The notes under the pieces were generated by a model. That model was not told where the DNA came from. It searched no databases and was given only the letters and a program-made list of their open reading frames with translations. A stretch of DNA of 64,000 nt from Phycisphaerales bacterium (GTDB lineage: Bacteria > Planctomycetota > Phycisphaerae > Tepidisphaerales > Tepidisphaeraceae). A program made the translations under genes and the position numbers. This document shows, piece after piece, positions 1 through 9,083 of the stretch (positions are counted from its first letter, which is position 1; the number at the start of each line of letters is the position of its first letter). Where the stretch lies: NCBI GenBank assembly GCA_020847375.1, contig JADLCB010000004.1:1-64000 (forward strand). Reading direction: 5' to 3'.

Positions 1-1113
1 GCCACCGTGCTGGTTTTGCAGGCGGATCGTGCCCAGCGCAAGCTGGCGGAAATGGCGCGTCAGGGGCTGATGGCGGTGGGAGCCAACCTGATCGGTACGA
101 TGATCAACGAAATCAATCCCGATTCACGCCAACATCATTTTGCCGAGGGTCTGGCGCTGGGTGAGCATCAGGTGCTGGAGCAGGAAGAATCGACGCAGGC
201 CGCTGCGATGAATGATTTTTCACCCGCAGCAGAACCAGCCGTAGTGCCTGGTGCAGATCGCAAATCATCCCAGCGAGTCAAACCGGCCGAGCAGATGGAA
301 CAGACTGGACGAACCGGTATTTCAGACCCGGCGCAGTTGACCCAACCGGCGGGTTTATCAGGGCAGGCTGAATCGCCGGAATCATCCGACTCATTCCCCC
401 ACGCCAGCGCTTACGAGTCCCCGGATTTTCCTGATTCATCGACGCTGCCGCTGCAATCGCGGTCGCTGTTTAATTCAGAATCGCCAGCCTATGGCGATGT
501 TGTGGCAAACGATGAACTGGCGGATACACCGTTTGAGGTGGATGAGCGCGTAAGCCAAGCTGATTATCCGCCACCGGCAATTGCATCGCCAGCGCTGGAT
601 TATTCATCAACCAATGCCGGGAACGAGAATGAGCACCTGGCCGACATGCCAATTGAGCCAGTTGAACAACCTGTCGAGCCGGCGGCGGAGTTGACATCCG
701 GGCAAGACAATTCAGTTGATCCGCCATTAGCCGCGGTTGTTGAAGAATCTGCCGTAGCTTCTGCCGATGGGCTGGCGTGTGAATGCGAACAGGCCGCAGA
801 TACGCCCGACACTGCGACAGAGACAGCGCAAATGCTGATCCAGCCAACAGGCGATGTGGATGACTCTGACAGTCAGTTATCATCGGCGGTACCCCATGAG
901 CCGGCCGAGCAGACGACGCAAGCGGCGATGAAAGCTTCAGAGCCTCCACAACAGACCGAAGCGTCAACGACAGTATCCAAACCCGGCAACCAGCCTGATT
1001 CGGCGGCACAGCGACCGGCAGAAGCGCTGAGCATCAACGAAAAATTGGCGCAGACCAGTGCCAAACTGCGCAACAGCTATCTGGCGCTGCGTTCGGGTTC
1101 GGGTCGCGGTTAA
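1..1113 (+). CDS. C-terminal part of a CpsD/BY-kinase-like P-loop ATPase with a long low-complexity tail (5' truncated)
   Basis: The reading frame is open from the first base, so the gene starts upstream of the window. The first ~40 residues (VLVLQADRAQRKLA, then VGANLIGTMINEINP) resemble the end of the MinD-like ATPase domain of capsular exopolysaccharide tyrosine kinases, where a strand reading VVRA and a segment reading GVVLN occur. The Walker motifs would lie upstream. The remaining ~320 residues are rich in Pro, Glu, Ala, Ser and Gln with no recognisable domain. They contain a few scattered tyrosines (AYES, AYGD, DYPP, DYSS, SYLAL) rather than the terminal Tyr cluster usual for BY-kinases. 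The family call rests on a short segment and is tentative. A MinD/ParA-type ATPase is the alternative. Confidence 0.5.
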   Translation, partial: ATVLVLQADRAQRKLAEMARQGLMAVGANLIGTMINEINPDSRQHHFAEGLALGEHQVLEQEESTQAAAMNDFSPAAEPAVVPGADRKSSQRVKPAEQMEQTGRTGISDPAQLTQPAGLSGQAESPESSDSFPHASAYESPDFPDSSTLPLQSRSLFNSESPAYGDVVANDELADTPFEVDERVSQADYPPPAIASPALDYSSTNAGNENEHLADMPIEPVEQPVEPAAELTSGQDNSVDPPLAAVVEESAVASADGLACECEQAADTPDTATETAQMLIQPTGDVDDSDSQLSSAVPHEPAEQTTQAAMKASEPPQQTEASTTVSKPGNQPDSAAQRPAEALSINEKLAQTSAKLRNSYLALRSGSGRG

Positions 1114-1190
1114 AGACAAAGATTCAATGCACGGCAACGATTGGCTGACGCAACAGCGTGCCCCAGTCGTTTGCGCAACACATCGGTTGA

Positions 1191-1266
1191 CCAATCAACC
1201 AATCAACCAATCAACCAACCAACCAACCAACCAACCAACCAACCAACCAACCAACCAACCAACCAA
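1191..1266. repeat. Tetranucleotide tandem repeat (CCAA/TCAA), 19 units
   Basis: Nineteen uninterrupted 4-base units run across this stretch. Units 2, 4 and 6 are TCAA and the rest are CCAA. It lies between the converging ends of the upstream ATPase gene and dnaK, before the shared terminator, so a change in unit number would not shift any supported reading frame. Confidence 0.95.
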
Positions 1267-1296
1267 GAAGGCACTTATTGTCCGGCCAAAGAAAAA

Positions 1297-1327
1297 CCCA
1301 CGCACGTTTGATCGTGTGTGGGCTTTT
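1297..1327. terminator. Bidirectional intrinsic terminator between the ATPase gene and dnaK
   Basis: CCCACGCACG (1297-1306) pairs with CGTGTGTGGG (1313-1322) around a 6-base loop, with one G-T wobble. It is flanked by AAAAA on the left and CTTTT on the right. Read on the minus strand the stem is followed by five T residues, so it should terminate dnaK well. It can also serve the plus-strand gene. Confidence 0.8.
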
Positions 1328-1381
1328 GGATTCAGTGAGCGTTGCGAACCGATGCTGCATCGGTCGGGCGGTCAAAACGGG

Positions 1382-3304
1382 TTACTTGTTATCCTTGACC
1401 TCGTATTCCGCATCAATCACGTCCTCGTCCTTCTTGGTACTGGACGACTGATCGGCTGACTGAGTATCAGCCGTCGCCTGGCCGGCCTGGGCACCGCTGG
1501 CGGCGGTGTTTTTGTAAATTTCCTCAGCCAGCTTGTGCTGAACGGCATTCAGCGATTCGATCGTCTTCTTGATGGCATCGCCGTCGTCACCCTTGAGCGC
1601 ATCCTTGAGGCTGTTGACAGCACTTTCAATCTGGCCGCGCACATCAGCCGGAACCTTTTCGCCATGTTCCTTCATCTGTTTTTCGGTCTGATAGACAAGG
1701 GCGTCGCCCTGGTTTTTCAGATCGACCAGCTCGCGGCGCTTCTTGTCGTCAGCGGCGTGCGCTTCGGCGTCCTGTTTCATCTTCTCGATTTCATCCTTGG
1801 ACAGACCGCCGGAGTTCTGAATCTCGATCTTGGCTTCCTTGCTCGTGCCAAGGTCCTTGGCTTTGACATTGAGAATGCCGTTGACATCGATATTGAACTC
1901 CACCTCGATCTGCGGCACGCCGCGCGGGGCAGCGGGAATATCCGTCAGGTTGAACGTACCCAGCAGGCGGTTGTCGCGGGCAAACTCGCGCTCGCCCTGC
2001 AGGACGTTGATCGTCACCGCGTTCTGGTTGTCGCTGGCGGTGGAGAAGGTTTCCTTCTTGCTGGTGGGGATGGTGGTGTTACGCGGGATCAGCACCGTCA
2101 TCACGCCGCCGTAGGTCTCCACGCCCAGCGAAAGCGGGGTGGCGTCGAGAACCAGAATATCCTTCACATCCCCCTTGGCGATGGCGCCCTGAATGGCAGC
2201 GCCAATGGCGACCACTTCATCGGGGTTGACGCTCTTGTTGGGTTCCTTGCCGCCGAACAGATCTTTGACCATCCGCTGAACCACCGGCACGCGGGTGGAA
2301 CCGCCGACCAGCACAACTTCATCGATCTGATCAGGTTTCAGGTTGGCGTCTTTCAGGGCATCAAGCAGAGGCTGGCGGCACTTGTTGACCAGGCGATCAA
2401 TCAACTGCTCGAATTTGGCGCGGGTCAGCGTCATTTGCAGGTGCTTAGGCCCATTTTGATCGGCCGTGATAAACGGCAGATTGATGGTGGTCTCCTGCGC
2501 GCCCGACAACTCGATTTTGGCCTTTTCCGCTGCTTCCTTCAGACGCTGAAGCGCCATTGGATCTTTGCGCAGGTCGATTCCTTCCTGCTTGCGGAATTCC
2601 TCCGCCAGGTAGTTGATCAACTCCTCATCGAAGTCGTCACCGCCCAGATGGGTATCACCATTGATGCTCAGCACTTCAAACACGCCGTCGCCGACATCCA
2701 GCACCGATACGTCGAACGTACCGCCACCGAGGTCGAAGACGCAGATTTTTTCATTTTTCTTTTTATCCAGACCATACGCCAGGGCGGCAGCGGTTGGTTC
2801 CGGCAGCACGCGCAAGACTTTCAGACCGGCGATTTCACCGGCGTTTTTGGTGGCTTGGCGCTGGGCGTCGTTGAAGTAGGCCGGAACGGTAATCACCGCT
2901 TCGGTCACTTTTTCACCGAGGTAGTCTTCAGCGGTCTTTTTCAGATCCTGCAGAATAAAGCTGCTGATCTCTTCCGGCGTATATTCCTTGCCGCGCGCTT
3001 TCACCTTCACATAATCATTGGGACCGCCGAGAATTTCGTACGGAACCATCTTTTCTTCCTGCGCCACTTCATTGTGACGGCGGCCCACGAAGCGCTTGAT
3101 GCTGAAAACGGTGTTCTTGGGGTTGGTCACCTGCTGATGTTTGGCGGTCTGACCAACCAGACGCTCCCCTTTTTCGGTGAAGCCAACGACCGACGAGGTC
3201 AGTCGCGAACCTTGACTGTTGATCAGCACTTTGGGCTGGTCGCCTTCCATGATCGCCACCACGCTGTTGGTCGTTCCCAAGTCGATACCGATGATTTTTG
3301 CCAT
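1382..3304 (-). CDS. dnaK: Chaperone protein DnaK (Hsp70)
   Basis: ATP-dependent Hsp70 chaperone that folds and refolds cytosolic proteins with DnaJ and GrpE. The 640 residues match the usual length. The N-terminus reads [14 protein letters not shown] (phosphate-binding loop 1), phosphate loop 2 reads [12 protein letters not shown] near residue 190, and the linker, substrate-binding domain and helical lid follow. The C-terminus ends in the acidic EYEVKDNK type tail. A clear AAGGAG (3311-3316 on the minus strand) sits 6 bases before the ATG. Neither dnaJ nor grpE is adjacent, and I see no CIRCE-type inverted repeat upstream. It is followed by a strong terminator, so it is probably monocistronic. 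Confidence 0.98.
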   Translation of the reverse strand: MAKIIGIDLGTTNSVVAIMEGDQPKVLINSQGSRLTSSVVGFTEKGERLVGQTAKHQQVTNPKNTVFSIKRFVGRRHNEVAQEEKMVPYEILGGPNDYVKVKARGKEYTPEEISSFILQDLKKTAEDYLGEKVTEAVITVPAYFNDAQRQATKNAGEIAGLKVLRVLPEPTAAALAYGLDKKKNEKICVFDLGGGTFDVSVLDVGDGVFEVLSINGDTHLGGDDFDEELINYLAEEFRKQEGIDLRKDPMALQRLKEAAEKAKIELSGAQETTINLPFITADQNGPKHLQMTLTRAKFEQLIDRLVNKCRQPLLDALKDANLKPDQIDEVVLVGGSTRVPVVQRMVKDLFGGKEPNKSVNPDEVVAIGAAIQGAIAKGDVKDILVLDATPLSLGVETYGGVMTVLIPRNTTIPTSKKETFSTASDNQNAVTINVLQGEREFARDNRLLGTFNLTDIPAAPRGVPQIEVEFNIDVNGILNVKAKDLGTSKEAKIEIQNSGGLSKDEIEKMKQDAEAHAADDKKRRELVDLKNQGDALVYQTEKQMKEHGEKVPADVRGQIESAVNSLKDALKGDDGDAIKKTIESLNAVQHKLAEEIYKNTAASGAQAGQATADTQSADQSSSTKKDEDVIDAEYEVKDNK

Positions 3305-3896
3305 TTTTAACTCCTTGACTTCAAAATTAAATTAAACGTGCAGACACTCAATATAAATCGTTGTGAAGTATCCAAGGCAAAATTGATGCCGTTGCCGAAC
3401 AACTTTTTCTTCATTTTTAAGTGCCTGATAAATAAAGATTTATATGCATACAGCAAGCAGGGATCAGCGCGCAATCGCATGTCATTTCGACAGTCGCCAG
3501 TTTGCACCTGCCGTTTTTGGCAATGCTATACGACAGAGTTCGGTCTGGTTTGAAAGTATTGCGGTTTTAACGATAGATCATCTCGAGGTGAGACAATTGA
3601 ACAAATATATGAAAAATTCGGCTTCTCGGGGAGTTTCTCGATCAACTCACAAAAAAGTAAAAATTCGGCGAACTGATCAGACCCAGCCATCGTAAACTTC
3701 CTTGAACGGGCTTCGCTTTGCCGATAATCGTTCATAGATAGCGCCGTTGTCGGCGGGGTCTATTTTATTGTTCAGGTTGTCATTTGCTGGCAACGTCCGA
3801 TATAAATGGCCTTGGCGCACGCTTGCTCCAGCCTGTGAGCAAGGGTATATCCTTCAACATAAAATTGCAGCAGGGTTTTGATCAGGAGTCTGTCGC
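3305..3896. other. Intergenic region between divergent dnaK and the adaptor gene
   Basis: 592 bases with no convincing gene. The short open frames here lack Shine-Dalgarno sequences and family resemblance. The dnaK side is AT-rich and should hold its promoter. A possible minus-strand pair is TTGCCT with TTATAT 18 bases on, but it is weak and no heat-shock operator is recognisable. The right end holds the better promoter, annotated separately. Confidence 0.6.
3777..3806 (+). promoter_or_regulatory. Predicted sigma-70-type promoter for the HlyD/M50/SecA-like cluster
   Basis: TTGTCA (3777-3782) and TATAAA (3801-3806) are separated by 18 bases, each one mismatch from consensus. Transcription would start near 3813, leaving a leader of about 84 bases before the GTG at 3897. 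No other good promoter is visible in the four-gene unit. Confidence 0.5.
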
Positions 3897-4739
3897 GTGA
3901 AATGTAAGGCAAGAATCTGTATAATCGCGATTGCCAGCGTTCTAATGTCGGGTCTGACCGTCTATGGGCAAAGCGGGTCGGGTGAGGAGATTGGTATCAC
4001 CAAGCCATCGCAGGAGTCCAAGCGTTCGTTTGTCATTACCGGTATTGTGGCCAGCATTCCTGTGACGGAAGGTCAGCACGTCTCCAAGGGAGACACACTG
4101 ATTCAGCTTGATGATACGGTGGAGCGCAAAACGCTGGAAATTCTGGATATCGAGGCCAGCAGCGAATTGCTGGTCGAAGCAGCCGAAAAGGGGCTGGAAC
4201 AGGCGAAGGTCGAATTGCGGCGGGTGTCGGAGCTTTATCAGAAGCGGGCCGCCAGCGAAACGGAATATCTGCGGGCCAAGGTCGAAGCCGATATCAGTGA
4301 TGTGAAAGTTCGTCAGGCCCGCGAGGAGCTGAACAAGAAAAAGGTTGAACGTGACAAGCAGTTGCGTCAGATCGATTTGATGCGGGTTGATTCGCCGCTG
4401 GATGGTGTGGTGGCCAAAATCGATGTGCATCCGGGTGAAATCGTTGATCCACGCGAACCGGCGGCGGTGGTGGTGAGTAATGATCCGTTGTGGATCGAGG
4501 TGAGTCTGCCTTCAGCGCAAGCGGCGGCGATGGAAAAGATTCAGACTCTGCCGGTACGATACCACGATCAAACGCCCGAACAGGCCAAGCCAGCCAAGGT
4601 GATCTTTATTTCGCCGGTTGTTGATGCCGCCAGCGATAAGCGCCTGGTGCGGTTGGAACTGCCCAATCCGGAAAATCGTCCGTCGGGGCTGCAGATGATT
4701 ATTGAATTGCCAGCAGCCGTTAGCGAAGCTGGAAAATGA
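3897..4739 (+). CDS. Small HlyD/RND-type periplasmic adaptor protein
   Basis: A 280-residue secreted or membrane-anchored adaptor. The N-terminus has an export signal with a hydrophobic core ending near VYGQS. Residues ~45-75 form the first half of a biotinyl-lipoyl-like hammerhead (GIVASIPVTEGQHVSKGDTL). A charged alpha-helical hairpin spans ~80-165, and the second half of the hammerhead (DSPLDGVVAKIDVHPGEIV) and a short beta domain follow. This is the order of HlyD/AcrA-family adaptors that join an inner-membrane component to an outer-membrane channel, but the protein is shorter than most. It starts with GTG, preceded by CAGGAG at a suitable distance. The next gene follows after 14 bases, so they are probably co-transcribed. 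No inner-membrane RND pump or TolC-like gene is present in the window. Confidence 0.8.
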   Translation: MKCKARICIIAIASVLMSGLTVYGQSGSGEEIGITKPSQESKRSFVITGIVASIPVTEGQHVSKGDTLIQLDDTVERKTLEILDIEASSELLVEAAEKGLEQAKVELRRVSELYQKRAASETEYLRAKVEADISDVKVRQAREELNKKKVERDKQLRQIDLMRVDSPLDGVVAKIDVHPGEIVDPREPAAVVVSNDPLWIEVSLPSAQAAAMEKIQTLPVRYHDQTPEQAKPAKVIFISPVVDAASDKRLVRLELPNPENRPSGLQMIIELPAAVSEAGK

Positions 4740-4753
4740 GAAGGTAGTTAGCC

Positions 4754-6706
4754 ATGAGTTCTTCTCAAGTTGTCGAATCTCAAACCAATCAGGGTTCCTC
4801 CGGCGAAGTGATCCGCACCACGCCGACCAAGGCATCGCGCTCGCAACTGGTGGCGCGCCTGACCGCGGCGCAGGACTCACTGCCCGGGTTCATCAACGAT
4901 CTGCTGACCACGCAGGCGGTCAGTGTCGTGGGCACGGAAGCAGCAGCCTTTGTCATTGAACGCAACCAGACCAGCAAAGGCCCGCAGGGGCAGGTGCTGC
5001 CGTTCAGTTTGCGCCCGATTGCACACATGCGGCCGGATGACAGCTCCGATGATGTTCGTCAGCAGGCGCTGGAAGCGTTCAAGGAGTTGATTGTCGCGTG
5101 CGTCGAGCAGGATAAGGACGGGGCGGTGGAAATTTCCGTGCCGGAAGAGGCAGGCCCTGAGCGTCAGTTCTGCCTGATTACCCTGTTGAAAAGCGAAGGC
5201 AGTTCCGTGGCGGTGACAGCCGCGATTACGCGCTGCGCCGATGATGAGCGCGCCCGTCAGCGCCTGATGAGTATGCAACTGGTCGCGGGATATTTCGAGC
5301 TGTACGGCATGCGGCGTCAGAACGAAACGACCAAGCACACCATTCAGCGTCAGACACGGGCACTGCAACTGGTCAACTCGGTGGCGGACAGCGATGGTTT
5401 CCAGGCAGCGGCGGCGGGTTTGTGCAATGAAATGGCGCAGCGAACCGGCGCCAACCGCGTGTCCATCGGTTGGTTGAAGGGGGAAAATGTCAGGCTTAAG
5501 GCGATCAGCCATACCGAAAAGTTTGATAAGAAACAGGAGCTGGTGGTTCAGCTCGAGCATGTGATGGATGAATGTCTGGATCAGGAACAACTGGTCCGGT
5601 TTCATCCCAGTGCCGAAGGCAGTGCCACCGTTACCCGTCAGGCGCAGGCGCTGTCGCGCATGAATGGCGGCCAGGCGATTATTTCCCTGCCGTTGCGGCG
5701 TAAAAGTGAAGTCGTCGGGATTATGACGCTGGAGTTTGATCCATCGGTCAACCTTGATGAGGATGCCGCGGCGGCCTTGTCGGTGGCTGCGGATCTGGTT
5801 GCGCCGTCGTTGTGGGATCGCTATCAGAATGATCGCTGGCTGATCACCAAAGCCGGTTTGAGTTTGAAAAACCTTGGCCATGCGACGGTTGGCCCCAAAT
5901 ACATGATCACCAAGGTGATCGTTGGCGCGGTTGTGCTGGCGCTGATTTTTATCTGCATCTATTCGCCGATGTACAAGGTCAGTGCCCCGTTCAATTTTGT
6001 CCCGCTGGTCAAGCGTGATGTCGCTGCGCCGGTGGAGGGGTATATTTCAGAATATTTTGTGCGCCCGGGTGATAAGGTGACAGCCGGTCAGGTGCTGGCC
6101 AAGCTCAAGGTGACGGAGCTGGAAGCCCAGAAATATGAAGCCCAGACCCAGGCCAACGCCTACCTGATCGAAGCCAACGCCGCCCGGAATCAGGCCAAAC
6201 AGGCCGATGCTGATCTGGCGATGGAACGACGCAAGCTGGCGCTGATCAAGATGGATTATTTTCAGCGGCAGATCGACAAGCATACCATCACCGCCCCGAT
6301 TGACGGCGAAGTTCTGCGCGGCGATCTGAAGGATAAGATCGGTTCGCCGGTCAAGATGGGTGATGTGATGTTTGAGATCGGTCAGCAGACGCCCCTGGAA
6401 GCCGAGCTGGAAGTGGCGGAGCGCGACATTCAGCAAGTCAAGGTTGGTCAGAAGGGCTACCTGGCGACGACTTCGCTGCCGAATCAGGAATATCCATTCG
6501 TGGTTACGCGCGTCGTTCCGGTGGGCGAACCGAGCCCTGGTGGGGGCGACAATGTATTCAAGGTTTACGCCACCATGCAAAAAGAGGATGGTAGCTGGGC
6601 GCCGGGGCGCAGCGGCGAAGCCCGCGTTGAGATTGAAAAACGTCCGCTGGTTTATCACTGGACACACCGGCTGGTTGAGTGGATTCAGTTGAAATTCTGG
6701 TTGTAA
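4754..6706 (+). CDS. GAF-domain membrane-fusion (HlyD-like) protein
   Basis: A 650-residue protein in three parts. A cytoplasmic N-terminal region contains a GAF-like sensor fold at ~205-355, with a segment resembling GAF core strands (ANRVSIGWLKGENVRL). One transmembrane helix follows at ~386-406 (VIVGAVVLALIFICIY). The periplasmic part is HlyD-like, with a barrel-sandwich half (VAAPVEGYISEYFVRPGDKV), a helical hairpin at ~455-510, the second half (TITAPIDGEVLRGDL) and a beta domain. GAF domains usually bind small ligands or mediate dimerisation, so the protein may sense a cytoplasmic signal and pass it to an envelope complex. It lies 14 bases after the small adaptor and 127 bases before the M50 fusion, all in one direction. 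The ligand and exact function are unknown. Confidence 0.75.
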   Translation: MSSSQVVESQTNQGSSGEVIRTTPTKASRSQLVARLTAAQDSLPGFINDLLTTQAVSVVGTEAAAFVIERNQTSKGPQGQVLPFSLRPIAHMRPDDSSDDVRQQALEAFKELIVACVEQDKDGAVEISVPEEAGPERQFCLITLLKSEGSSVAVTAAITRCADDERARQRLMSMQLVAGYFELYGMRRQNETTKHTIQRQTRALQLVNSVADSDGFQAAAAGLCNEMAQRTGANRVSIGWLKGENVRLKAISHTEKFDKKQELVVQLEHVMDECLDQEQLVRFHPSAEGSATVTRQAQALSRMNGGQAIISLPLRRKSEVVGIMTLEFDPSVNLDEDAAAALSVAADLVAPSLWDRYQNDRWLITKAGLSLKNLGHATVGPKYMITKVIVGAVVLALIFICIYSPMYKVSAPFNFVPLVKRDVAAPVEGYISEYFVRPGDKVTAGQVLAKLKVTELEAQKYEAQTQANAYLIEANAARNQAKQADADLAMERRKLALIKMDYFQRQIDKHTITAPIDGEVLRGDLKDKIGSPVKMGDVMFEIGQQTPLEAELEVAERDIQQVKVGQKGYLATTSLPNQEYPFVVTRVVPVGEPSPGGGDNVFKVYATMQKEDGSWAPGRSGEARVEIEKRPLVYHWTHRLVEWIQLKFWL

Positions 6707-6833
6707 AAACTGAGTCGCCCGGCCGGACGCGCGCCGAAGATGATCTTCGCAACGGCAGGGTAAAATTGTTTCTCGGCGCTGGTGGGGGCGGGCGATATTC
6801 CCGACGATTGACACTGTTGGCGATGATTTTGCA

Positions 6834-9023
6834 ATGACACTGGCTATCCGTCCGACTTTTTCTGAATCGTGGTACCGCATCGCGGACTTGAAGGTGCGTC
6901 TGCGCCCGGCGGCGCAGATTACGCGCCAGTTTTATCGCGGCGAACGCTGGTATGTGGTGCGCGATCCTGCCGGTAATCAGTATCACCGCCTGTCCGACTC
7001 CGCCTATCACTTTGTGGCGCTGCTCGATGGCCAGCGTACCATCGCCCAGGCGTGGGAGCAGGTGGGGGGACAATATGCCGATGCCGCCCCGACCCAGCCG
7101 GAAGTGATCCAACTGATCAGCCAGTTATGGGCGGCGAATCTTGTCGAAGCCAACATCACGCCTGATGCCCAGGTGCTGCTGCGCCGTCATAAGCAACTGG
7201 TCAAACAGCAGTGGCAGCAGCGGATGATGAGTGCGTTGTTCCCACGCTTTCCGCTGTGGGATCCCGATCAATTTCTTCAGCGCTGGATGCCGGTTGTTGG
7301 CCGACTTTTAAGCAAGGCCGGGGCGATTCTCTGGATCATCGTTATCACCGCCGCCGTTGCCCTGATTGCTCCGCATACGGATCAACTGCTTTCCTACGGA
7401 TCTGATACGTTTGCCGTAACCAACTGGATACCCCTGTGGGGCATGTTTGTTCTGACCAAATTCATACACGAATTAGGTCACGCATTTTCCACGCGACGTT
7501 TCGGGGGCGAATGTCACGAGATGGGCATTATGCTGCTGGTGTTGATTCCAACGCCCTATGTCGATGCCTCATCGGCCTGGAGTTTTCGCAACAAATGGCA
7601 TCGCCTGTTCGTGGGCGCGGCCGGGATGATTTTCGAGTTGTTTTTCGCCAGTTTCATGGCGGCGATCTGGGTGATCACCAAGGACAGTAATTCAGCCATC
7701 GCCCAGCTCGCGTTCAACTCAATGATGGTGGCCAGCATCTCGACGTTGCTGTTCAATGCCAACCCGCTTTTGCGGTATGACGGTTATTACATGCTGTCAG
7801 ACTGGCTGGAAATCCCCAACCTTCAGCAAAAGAGCAGCGAGTATGCCCTGGGGTTGATCAAGCGCCATGTGTTCCGGGTCAAACTGCAGCGCCCGCTGCC
7901 GCCGATCAGCCAGCGTCTGTGGTTGCTGGTTTATGCAATTTGTTCGTCGATTTATCGGGTGTTTATCGGGATCATGATCATCCTGATGGTGGCGTTCAAA
8001 GTACCGGTGCTTGGCGCGCTGATGGCGCTGGGCGGGGTGGCGACGTGGGTGCTGATGCCGGTGGTCAAGATCACGCGCTATGTGCTGCTCGATCCGGAAT
8101 TGCAGCGCAAACGCGCTGCCGCCGCCGGTTTTACCCTGGGTGTGGTGGCTGCGGTGCTGATCCTGATCGGGTTGATTCGTTTCCCGGTTCATTATGAGGC
8201 AGTGGGGGTGCTGGAAGCTCAGCAACGGCAGGTGCTTCGTGCCCGCACCGAGGGGTTTGTCGCAGAAATTGGGCGCGATGTTGATGGTTCGCCGCTTCAG
8301 CCGGGCGATCTGGTCAAACAGGGGCAGGTCATTCTGGTTGGAACCAATGAAAAGCTCGATCAGGAAATTATTGAGCTGCAATCCAAGGTTGCTGCCCAGC
8401 AGATCAGCATTACCAAAAATCGGGTCGAAAATCAGGCACAGATGGAAGCCGATCAGCAGTATCTGGTTTCGTTGCAGAAGCAATTGAACAAGTCGCTTCA
8501 GGATAAGGCTGATTTGACGATTCGTGCCCCCTTTGCCGGAGAGCTGGTCGCTGCCCGGCTGGATGACCTGCCGGGCCGATATCTTCAGCCGGGTCAGGAA
8601 GTCTGCACCATTGCCACGCTGGATGATCTGGTGGTTCGTACGCTGTTGACGGAAAAAGATGGCCAGCGGGCGCACCTGGGTTTTGATCCTCATCCGGAAA
8701 TCCGGCTGGCGGGTGATTTATCGCATACGATCAGCGGTTTTGATCCGCTGGTGCTTAATGCGTCGCAATATGAAGTGCCCGTTGCCTTGCGCGGTGCAGG
8801 CGGGATCCCGACGGATCCCAAGGAACCATCGCGTTCGCTGATTCCGTTGCAGGAAGTGCGGGTGCATCTGAAAAACCAGGCCGATGATCATTCGATTGGA
8901 TACCGAATTGGTCAGCGGGCGCATGTTCGATTTGAACTGAACGAGAAAAAACCGTTGATTTGGCAATGGAGTATTCGTTTCTGGCAGCTCATCAATCGTG
9001 AAAAGCAGCAGAAGGTGTTGTGA
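6834..9023 (+). CDS. PqqD-like / M50 metalloprotease / HlyD fusion membrane protein
   Basis: A 729-residue fusion. Residues ~25-110 resemble the PqqD peptide-chaperone fold (HRLSDSAYHFVALLDG, then a helix-rich part). A multi-pass membrane domain follows with the M50/site-2-protease signature HELGH (His212, Glu213, His216) and a second metal motif NPLLRYDGYY (Asp316). More membrane helices run to ~460, and the C-terminal third is an HlyD-like periplasmic arm with split hammerhead halves and a short helical hairpin. M50 proteins cleave substrates within or near the membrane. Fusion to an adaptor arm suggests processing of something during export. All catalytic residues appear present. The ATG at 6834 follows a 127-base gap without a strong Shine-Dalgarno sequence. 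Confidence 0.8.
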   Translation: MTLAIRPTFSESWYRIADLKVRLRPAAQITRQFYRGERWYVVRDPAGNQYHRLSDSAYHFVALLDGQRTIAQAWEQVGGQYADAAPTQPEVIQLISQLWAANLVEANITPDAQVLLRRHKQLVKQQWQQRMMSALFPRFPLWDPDQFLQRWMPVVGRLLSKAGAILWIIVITAAVALIAPHTDQLLSYGSDTFAVTNWIPLWGMFVLTKFIHELGHAFSTRRFGGECHEMGIMLLVLIPTPYVDASSAWSFRNKWHRLFVGAAGMIFELFFASFMAAIWVITKDSNSAIAQLAFNSMMVASISTLLFNANPLLRYDGYYMLSDWLEIPNLQQKSSEYALGLIKRHVFRVKLQRPLPPISQRLWLLVYAICSSIYRVFIGIMIILMVAFKVPVLGALMALGGVATWVLMPVVKITRYVLLDPELQRKRAAAAGFTLGVVAAVLILIGLIRFPVHYEAVGVLEAQQRQVLRARTEGFVAEIGRDVDGSPLQPGDLVKQGQVILVGTNEKLDQEIIELQSKVAAQQISITKNRVENQAQMEADQQYLVSLQKQLNKSLQDKADLTIRAPFAGELVAARLDDLPGRYLQPGQEVCTIATLDDLVVRTLLTEKDGQRAHLGFDPHPEIRLAGDLSHTISGFDPLVLNASQYEVPVALRGAGGIPTDPKEPSRSLIPLQEVRVHLKNQADDHSIGYRIGQRAHVRFELNEKKPLIWQWSIRFWQLINREKQQKVL

Positions 9024-9083
9024 GGATGAACGGGTCGCTTTGCGGCGGGATGAATCGGGATTTCAGGTCGTTATTTTTTGATC

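Noticed and set aside
1191..1266. Repeat considered as CRISPR
   Set aside because: The unit is only 4 bases with no spacers, so it is a simple tandem repeat.
1058..1459. Frame reading through the tetranucleotide repeat (NQPT repeats)
   Set aside because: It is a product of the repeat itself, overlaps two real genes and has no start evidence.
1535..3310. 591-codon open frame opposite dnaK
   Set aside because: It mirrors dnaK on the other strand, has no family resemblance and no start signals. Long antisense frames are common against strongly codon-biased genes.
3305..3500. CIRCE heat-shock operator upstream of dnaK
   Set aside because: No TTAGCACTC/GAGTGCTAA type inverted repeat is present.
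4877..5881. 334-codon minus-strand frame inside the GAF-HlyD gene
   Set aside because: It is an antisense shadow rich in His, Gln and Arg, typical of reverse reading, without a Shine-Dalgarno sequence.
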